Source of the DNA: Granulosicoccaceae bacterium
GTDB lineage: Bacteria; Pseudomonadota; Gammaproteobacteria; Granulosicoccales; Granulosicoccaceae
Assembly (NCBI GenBank): GCA_020629835.1
Contig: JAHDCO010000003.1
Coordinates: 1 to 64,000, forward strand
Length of the DNA stretch: 64,000 nucleotides
Reading direction: 5' to 3'
Part shown: positions 58,836 to 64,000 of the stretch, piece after piece
Numbering within the stretch: position 1 is the stretch's first letter
Layout of the letters: every line of letters starts with the position of its first letter
Position numbers and translations under genes: made by a program
The notes under the pieces: generated by a model
What the model was told of the DNA's origin: nothing
Seen by the model: the letters and a program-made list of their open reading frames with translations, nothing else
Databases searched by the model: none

Positions 58836-59780
58836 ATGGATAGACGCCTTCGACAATTCCTCGCGGTTGCAGAAACCGGTAATGTCTCCGCGGCCGCAGA
58901 ATCTCTTCATGTCTCGCAGCCTACAATTTCGGTGAATTTACGCCGGCTTGAAGAGGAACACGGAGTAACGTTGTTAAAACGAAGCTCACGTGGAGTGCAG
59001 CTCACTGACTTCGGTAAAGTACTTTACAACCACGTTAAAGTCATGGCGCGGCTTGATGATCAAGCAACTGCTGAAATCCAAAACCTTAAAGCATCTCGAC
59101 AAAAAGCACTACGAATCGGTACCGGGTTTGCCTGGTGGTCTATTTTTGTTCGCGATATTCTCAAACGCGACCAGGAAAACCAGGCAGGACGCTCTCTGCA
59201 TGTAGATGTTTGCAGTAGCCTTGACGGTCTCAGAAACCTATTATCTGGCGACATTGCCTGTTTTATCGGTACTAAGGTCGCTCGACTCAATGACAATTTG
59301 GGCTTTGAGTTTGAGCATTTATTCTCAGTTAAAGATGCGTTTTTCGTAAGAGAAAATCATCCGCTTTGTAAAAAAGGCGTCACGCTTGAAGACCTTGCAG
59401 ATTATCCAAAATTAGACGTTGCACCATTGATCAACCGTCATCTTGGCATTGTAGAGCGTGATGATTTTAACCCAACTCACACATCTCGCAAACTTAACTA
59501 TCCTGGCGTGTTTACAACAAATTCTATAACCGCAGGCATAGACATACTTCAAGATAGCAACACAGTCCTGACATACCCAATTGCATGCGAACAGATTTTT
59601 CTCAAACACGGTATCGTCATGCTTGATTTGATCGATGACGAAGCTCAAAAAATTAAGATAGGCATCTACCGTCTCACTGACAAAGAACCAGACCAGCAAC
59701 TCATTCAACTGATTGACACAATCCGTGAGTCGGTAGACAAACTTACCCGCGATGGGAGTGGTATTTACTTCGCTCCGTAA
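58836..59780 (+). CDS. LysR-family regulator of the sugar operon
   Basis: A 314-residue LysR protein. The DNA-binding part reads RRLRQFLAVAETGNVSAAAESL and HVSQPTISVNLRRLEEEHG. The effector domain has the usual two-lobe pattern (LRIGTGFAWWSIFVRDIL). It is divergent from the AglE-like gene and its likely operator is in the gap between them. It ends about 170 bases before the IS3 remnant. Confidence 0.9.
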   Translation: MDRRLRQFLAVAETGNVSAAAESLHVSQPTISVNLRRLEEEHGVTLLKRSSRGVQLTDFGKVLYNHVKVMARLDDQATAEIQNLKASRQKALRIGTGFAWWSIFVRDILKRDQENQAGRSLHVDVCSSLDGLRNLLSGDIACFIGTKVARLNDNLGFEFEHLFSVKDAFFVRENHPLCKKGVTLEDLADYPKLDVAPLINRHLGIVERDDFNPTHTSRKLNYPGVFTTNSITAGIDILQDSNTVLTYPIACEQIFLKHGIVMLDLIDDEAQKIKIGIYRLTDKEPDQQLIQLIDTIRESVDKLTRDGSGIYFAP

Positions 59781-59948
59781 TTCTAAACAGCGCTTTTTAG
59801 GCCTGTAATAACTGACCTTACCCATGCATAAAGTGCCACTACAAGGAATTGATTCCCAGTTATTTTTATTACAGGCTTTATAGCGATCTAAGCATCCATG
59901 TTCTGGTCATAAAAAAATCATGAAAAGCTTGTCGACAGGCGGCAGTCG

Positions 59949-60248
59949 TTGTGCATGCCCAATAAAGTCAACGAGTGCTTGCCAATGGATTTCATATCGG
60001 ATCAACTTGGCAACGGGAGACGATTTCGAGTGCTCAATATAATCGATGATTTCTCCAGGGAGTTAGTTGGCCGGTTGGTAGATTTCTCAATATCAGATAG
60101 CCTAGTCGCACGCTTTCTGGACCAGTTAGCTGAGACTCGTCATTTACCTAAAACTATTGTTTGCGATAAAGGTAAAAAACTTACCAGTAAGGCGATGTAT
60201 TTTTGGCAGAAGGATACCGGCGTTAAGCTAGGGTTACCCAATGATTGA
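59949..60248 (+). pseudogene. IS3-family transposase remnant (integrase core fragment)
   Basis: About 99 codons aligning with the N-terminal half of the rve integrase domain of IS3-type OrfB: MDFISDQLGNGRRFRVLNIIDDFSRE is nearly intact, followed by RFLDQLAETRHLPKTIVCD. The next conserved part is altered (KGKKLTSKAM where active copies have NGPEFTSKAM), and after GVKLG the sequence ends, without the last catalytic Glu. The two residual Asp of the DDE triad are there, but no terminal repeats or OrfA are visible. The element is dead. Confidence 0.85.
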
Positions 60249-60282
60249 ATGGGCAAGCACCCTCTATCTATTTATCTCACGA

Positions 60283-61176
60283 TCAACCCAATTTAACGAT
60301 CTGTTCTTTCCAATCAAACTTACACACAATATTGAACAAATCCATTGCATAACCAGGAAACTGAGAATGCTCTCGTAAAAGAGCATACACCGGTCTTTTC
60401 GCCGTTAGTCCTGCTATTGGCCTGAAACTAAGATCAGATGGTAAGAGGTGTACGACCTGCTGCGGAAGCACCGTCACCCAGTTCGCCGTGCGCACCATAC
60501 CGATTAGCGACATGGTGTTGTGTACAGTCACTAAAGCGCTAGACACAATTTCCTGAAACTCCGAGCAATCGATTAACTCACACAGTTCATTTCGAACAAA
60601 CCCTGAAGAGACTACCTCTGAAATATGTGGATCATCCACTTGTCGCGCCAGAGGATTGTTTGGTGAACAAACCAGACCGAAGCGATCTTCAAATAGTAAG
60701 TGCTGCTGAATGCCATTAAGAGCGTGGTGTCCTGATGCTATGCCGATATCTGCATGATTCTGTATAAGCGCGTTAATAACTTGTTGCGTATCCGTATCTC
60801 TAAGCTCAACTTTAATACCTGGATATAGATTGTTTAACTGATCAATCGCTGATGGAAAGACAAGTCCGGAAACTGAGGGCACCGATACAATTCGTATTAA
60901 CCCCTTTGGTGAGGAGGCAGTCGTTTCTATTGCCCGAATGGTGTTGTCATAGTCTCGTAACTGTTGCTGAGCCAATTCAAACACCTGTGTACCCAGTGGC
61001 GTAAGCCGATTTTTCCGATCAGTTTCAAATAGCCTCTGACCAAGATGCTCTTCGAGCTGTTTGAGGCTCATCGATAACGCAGACTGTGTTCGAGATAGCC
61101 GCACAGCTGCTTCTGCCAAATTACCGGTCTGCACCACCGTGCTGAAACAACGCAGCATTTCCATTTTAATCGTCAT
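60283..61176 (-). CDS. LysR-family regulator next to the aldehyde dehydrogenase operon
   Basis: A 297-residue LysR protein. DNA-binding part: MEMLRCFSTVVQTGNLAEAAVRLS followed by RTQSALSMSLKQLEEHLGQRLF. The effector domain spans about 90-290. The Met at 61176 (MTIKMEM) or the one at 61164 is the true start; a frame to 61287 adds a segment unlike the family. It is divergent from the aldehyde dehydrogenase gene across a 93-base gap and so its probable regulator. Confidence 0.88.
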   Translation of the reverse strand: MTIKMEMLRCFSTVVQTGNLAEAAVRLSRTQSALSMSLKQLEEHLGQRLFETDRKNRLTPLGTQVFELAQQQLRDYDNTIRAIETTASSPKGLIRIVSVPSVSGLVFPSAIDQLNNLYPGIKVELRDTDTQQVINALIQNHADIGIASGHHALNGIQQHLLFEDRFGLVCSPNNPLARQVDDPHISEVVSSGFVRNELCELIDCSEFQEIVSSALVTVHNTMSLIGMVRTANWVTVLPQQVVHLLPSDLSFRPIAGLTAKRPVYALLREHSQFPGYAMDLFNIVCKFDWKEQIVKLG

Positions 61177-61181
61177 TTCAT

Positions 61182-61205
61182 TTATTCTGAAATTTGCTTC
61201 AATAA
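61182..61205. promoter_or_regulatory. Inverted repeat in the lysR/aldehyde dehydrogenase gap
   Basis: TTATT (61182-61186) and AATAA (61201-61205) are an inverted repeat around a 14-base centre, in a divergent promoter region where a LysR site is expected. It is short and weakly supported. Confidence 0.3.
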
Positions 61206-61269
61206 TATTAGTTTGACTGATATGCGGCCAAAAGTACATGCTTCCCCTAAGATGATCAGAAGAAACGCA

Positions 61270-62721
61270 ATGCTTCAGAACAACCACAACCTGATTGCTG
61301 GCGAATGGTTAGCTGGCGAATCAGTGATTGAAAATCGAAACCCATCTGATCTATCCGATTTGATCGGTGAATATGCGCAAGCCAGCTCTGAACAGCTCCA
61401 GCAAACGCTCACGCAAGCTCGAATGGCACAAGTTGAGTGGGCGGCCTACTCAATAGAGCGCAAACAATCCGTGCTGATGGCCATCGGCAACGCATTAATG
61501 GCCAACGCAGAAGATCTGGGCACGCTGTTGAGTCGTGAAGAGGGCAAGCCACTGGTAGAGGGTAAAGGCGAAGTGTTTCGCGCAGGTCAGTTCTTCACGT
61601 ATTACGCAGCAGAATGCTTACGACAAATCGGCGAAAACGCTGATAGCGTCAGAGCCGGTGTAGAAATTGACGTGCGTCGAGAACCAGTCGGTGTGGTTGC
61701 TGTTGTATCCCCATGGAATTTCCCTACCGCAACTGCCTCTTGGAAAATTGCACCAGCGCTGTGTTATGGCAATGCGGTGATATGGAAACCGGCGAACTTA
61801 ACTCCAGCATCCGCAGTGGCGCTAACAAATATTATTGCTCAACAAGACATTCCTAAAGGGCTGTTCTCTCTTGTAATGGGCTCAGGCAGCATCATAGGCA
61901 ATGAATTGGTTAACAGCCCATTAGTCGATGCCATATCTTTTACAGGGTCCCTGCCGGTCGGAAAACAAATTGCTTCAGCGGCCATTGAAAACTTAACCCG
62001 CGTGCAAATGGAAATGGGTTCAAAGAATGCACTTGTGGTCATGGACGATGCGGAGCTTGATCTTGCCGTCACTAATGCCGTTGGTGGCGCATTTGGCGGC
62101 AGCGGGCAAAAGTGCACGGCGTCTTCCCGACTTATCGTCCATGAATCTATCCATGACGCTTTTGTAGAAAAACTTATCGAAAAGACAACCGCAATGAAAG
62201 TTGGCCACGCCTTACATGAAGGAACGCAAATTGGCCCAGTCGTCAGCGAACAACAGCTAAACGAAAATCTAGCTTATGTTGAGCTAGGTAAAAGTGAAGG
62301 TGCAGAACTGGCTTGTGGCGGTGTCAGACTGGACACTCAACATGATGGATTTTATATGTCACCGGGAGTTTTTCTAAAGACCTCAAATCAAATGCGTATA
62401 AACCAGGAAGAAATGTTTGCCCCTCTGGCATCAGTAATTAAAGTGAGTGATTATGAAGAATCACTTGCAATGGTGAACGATACACACTTTGGTTTAACAT
62501 CAGGCATTATTACGCGGAATCTTGCGCGCGCAACCCATTTTCGGCGCAATGCTAGAACTGGTGTTGTAACGGTCAACCTTCCCACCGCCGGTACCGATTA
62601 TCACGTGCCTTTTGGTGGTCGTGGTGACAGCTCATACGGGCCTCGCGAGCAGGGTAAATCGGCCGCTGAGTTTTATACGGTAGTCAAAACAGCCTACATT
62701 AACGCCGGCATTCCAGGCTAA
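61270..62721 (+). CDS. NAD(P)-dependent aldehyde dehydrogenase
   Basis: A 483-residue aldehyde dehydrogenase. It begins HNLIAGEWLAGES as in the semialdehyde dehydrogenases. The Asn of SPWNFPTATASWKIAPAL, the Glu of MEMGSKNA, and the catalytic C282 of GSGQKCTASSR are in place. By eye it is nearest to alpha-ketoglutarate-semialdehyde and related dehydrogenases. The chosen ATG at 61270 matches the family start. The stop and the next start share one base (TAATG), so the M19-like gene is cotranscribed. Confidence 0.88.
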   Translation: MLQNNHNLIAGEWLAGESVIENRNPSDLSDLIGEYAQASSEQLQQTLTQARMAQVEWAAYSIERKQSVLMAIGNALMANAEDLGTLLSREEGKPLVEGKGEVFRAGQFFTYYAAECLRQIGENADSVRAGVEIDVRREPVGVVAVVSPWNFPTATASWKIAPALCYGNAVIWKPANLTPASAVALTNIIAQQDIPKGLFSLVMGSGSIIGNELVNSPLVDAISFTGSLPVGKQIASAAIENLTRVQMEMGSKNALVVMDDAELDLAVTNAVGGAFGGSGQKCTASSRLIVHESIHDAFVEKLIEKTTAMKVGHALHEGTQIGPVVSEQQLNENLAYVELGKSEGAELACGGVRLDTQHDGFYMSPGVFLKTSNQMRINQEEMFAPLASVIKVSDYEESLAMVNDTHFGLTSGIITRNLARATHFRRNARTGVVTVNLPTAGTDYHVPFGGRGDSSYGPREQGKSAAEFYTVVKTAYINAGIPG

Positions 62722-63695
62722 TGCGCATCGACTGCCTTCAATATGCTAATTGGTCGGAGAAAATCTTTCGGCAGATGCGCGAAGGTGGTCTAGACGCTAT
62801 TCATGTGACTATTGCGTATCACGAGAATTTCCGGGAAACCGTACTTAACTTTGAACAATGGAATGGCTGGTTTGAACAGTTTCCCCATCTTATTACGAAA
62901 GGTTTGACTACCGCTGATATTGATCTAGCACGAAAAACAAACCGCACGGCTATTTTCTTTGGCTTTCAGAACCCAAGTCCAATTGAAGACGATATCGGAC
63001 TGGTCGAAATTGTTCATACATTGGGTGCTCGCTTTATGCAGCTAACCTACAACAATCAGTCTCTACTGGCCACCGGTTGTTATGAACACAACGACACCGG
63101 TATTACACGCATGGGCAAACAGGTCATAAAGGAGATGAATAGAGTTGGGCTTGTTGTTGACATGAGTCACTCGGCAGACAAATCAACGATTGAAGCTGCA
63201 GAATTCTCATGCAGGCCCATTGTTATTTCACATGCAAATCCACATCAGTGGTTTCCCGCATTGCGTAACAAAAAGAATTCCGTTATTCAGGCGGTGGTAG
63301 AGCACGGAGGCATGATCGGTTTCTCACTATATCCCCACCATTTAAAAGACAAATCCGAATGCAGCTTAGCGAGTTTTTGCGAAATGATTGCAAGAGCTGC
63401 TGAACAATATGGTACACAGAACATTGGAATCGGCTCTGATCTCTGTCAAGACCAGCCCGATAGTATTGTTGAATGGATGCGAGTTGGACGGTGGACCAAG
63501 GAAGTCGACTACGGTGAGGGCTCCAAAGACCAACCAGGTTTTCCAGCGATGCCGAAATGGTTTCGAGACAATCGTGATTTCAACAATTTAGAAGAAGGTT
63601 TGGGTGCAGCAGGATTTAACAAAACTGAGATCGACAATATTCTCGGTATGAACTGGTATCACTTTTATAATAATAATTTTGGTCCGATCCAATAA
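62721..63695 (+). CDS. M19 membrane dipeptidase-like protein with altered metal site
   Basis: A 324-residue TIM-barrel protein of the renal-dipeptidase group. The region LGARFMQLTYNNQSLLATGC and the two histidines in VVDMSHSAD and VISHANPHQ match family positions. However, the N-terminal His-x-Asp pair is missing (the sequence begins MRIDCLQYANWSEK) and the bridging Glu is replaced in GFQNPSPIE. A similar variant occurs beside the dimethylglycine genes of Pseudomonas (PA5396), so this is probably a distinct subfamily. It lies between an aldehyde dehydrogenase and a protein of unknown function. Confidence 0.72.
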   Translation: MRIDCLQYANWSEKIFRQMREGGLDAIHVTIAYHENFRETVLNFEQWNGWFEQFPHLITKGLTTADIDLARKTNRTAIFFGFQNPSPIEDDIGLVEIVHTLGARFMQLTYNNQSLLATGCYEHNDTGITRMGKQVIKEMNRVGLVVDMSHSADKSTIEAAEFSCRPIVISHANPHQWFPALRNKKNSVIQAVVEHGGMIGFSLYPHHLKDKSECSLASFCEMIARAAEQYGTQNIGIGSDLCQDQPDSIVEWMRVGRWTKEVDYGEGSKDQPGFPAMPKWFRDNRDFNNLEEGLGAAGFNKTEIDNILGMNWYHFYNNNFGPIQ

Positions 63696-64000
63696 TGGCC
63701 GCGTCTCCTGCTAGCGTTACGCGTCGCAAGCCTGAGGAAATCATGCGGCTTGAAAGGCTGGGCTCCATGCACCAGTCTAGACTTAGCTTTATGCGAATAT
63801 TGCTGCGCAATTTAGCTACGGAGAAATGGCAAATACATCAAACCCTTTTCGATATTGATCAAAGCGGTGTTGGTCGAGCGGTTTACACCTGCCAAGGTCC
63901 TAAACGGTCATATTCGTTAATCGCATTCGCACATGAAATTCCGGCAGAAAAACGTTCAGATCGCGTGATCGCGGAGGCATGGGATGCGACCTTTTGCTTA
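63695..64000 (+). CDS. Uncharacterised protein (3' partial)
   Basis: An open frame of 102 codons starts at the ATG that shares its A with the M19-like stop (TAATG) and runs to the window edge. The readable part is MAASPASVTRRKPEEIMR, LERLGSMHQSRLSFMRILLR, then FDIDQSGVGRAVYTCQGPKR, YSLIAFAHEIPAEKRSDRVI and AEAWDATFCL. The regular amphipathic start and lack of stops, plus the coupling, make it a real gene. I do not recognise the family. Confidence 0.7.
   Translation, partial: MAASPASVTRRKPEEIMRLERLGSMHQSRLSFMRILLRNLATEKWQIHQTLFDIDQSGVGRAVYTCQGPKRSYSLIAFAHEIPAEKRSDRVIAEAWDATFCL

Overview
The window looks like chromosome of a free-living, probably marine, Gram-negative gammaproteobacterium. The evidence is a set of gene types seen together: type IVa minor pilins (FimT/PilV/PilW/PilX/PilE), OmpA-, MipA- and YfaZ-type outer-membrane proteins, UbiA, NudC, an HdfR-like LysR protein, P-II and several LysR regulators. 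Base composition is near balanced to slightly GC-rich and fairly even. I cannot name a genus. I saw no rRNA, tRNA, CRISPR array, integrase or phage module. The only mobile-element trace is a decayed IS3-family transposase fragment near 60 kb.

Layout. 0-5.7 kb: partial gene end, CsaA-type RNA-binding protein, a 12-bp minisatellite, OmpA-type lipoprotein, SLC13 transporter, a metal-site-less AstE/DoeB-like protein, GT2 glycosyltransferase and a DUF6164 membrane protein. 5.9-15.7 kb: secreted GH16 glucanase with two FN3 domains, a HELVH zinc-peptidase-like lipoprotein, HNH endonuclease, exostosin-type glycosyltransferase, ABC exporter, LysR regulator, P-II and an M48 peptidase with a TerB-like tail. 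15.7-22.8 kb: dehydrogenase, EAL phosphodiesterase, large DUF349 protein and a surface copper-radical oxidase. 22.9-27.0 kb: MoxR-DUF58-TgpA transglutaminase operon. 27-34.4 kb: MipA, NudC, M48 peptidase, two YbjQ proteins, a nucleosidase/spore-photolyase-like/Nudix operon and PatB. 34.4-37.3 kb: minor pilin operon without pilY1. 37.5-44.6 kb: glutathione reductase, UbiA, a pair of dynamin-like GTPases around a peroxiredoxin, and ComF. 44.7-49.3 kb: two duplicated OmpA-family genes behind a good promoter, formyltransferase, YfaZ porin and an HdfR-like regulator. 49.4-50.8 kb: a PAP2 phosphatase and an MJ1255-type glycosyltransferase that look fused by a deletion, each truncated. 50.8-55.2 kb: citryl-CoA-lyase-like protein with a class III CoA-transferase, and a FAS1 lipoprotein. 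55.4-64 kb: catabolic islands, each with a LysR gene: an AglE-like binding protein/ThuA/Gfo-Idh-MocA set, then aldehyde dehydrogenase/M19-like/unknown.

Functional themes are envelope and surface biology (glucanase, copper oxidase, pili, OmpA proteins, FAS1), nucleotide and thiol upkeep (NudC, Nudix, SPL-like, Gor, Prx) and uptake and oxidation of small organic solutes. The points most worth following are the apparent PAP2/glycosyltransferase deletion junction, the paired dynamin-like GTPases with a shared altered G3 motif, the nucleosidase/SPL/Nudix operon, and two hydrolase-fold proteins that have lost metal ligands. No whole system here is provably undescribed from sequence alone. The GTPase pair is the best candidate for an uncharacterised module.
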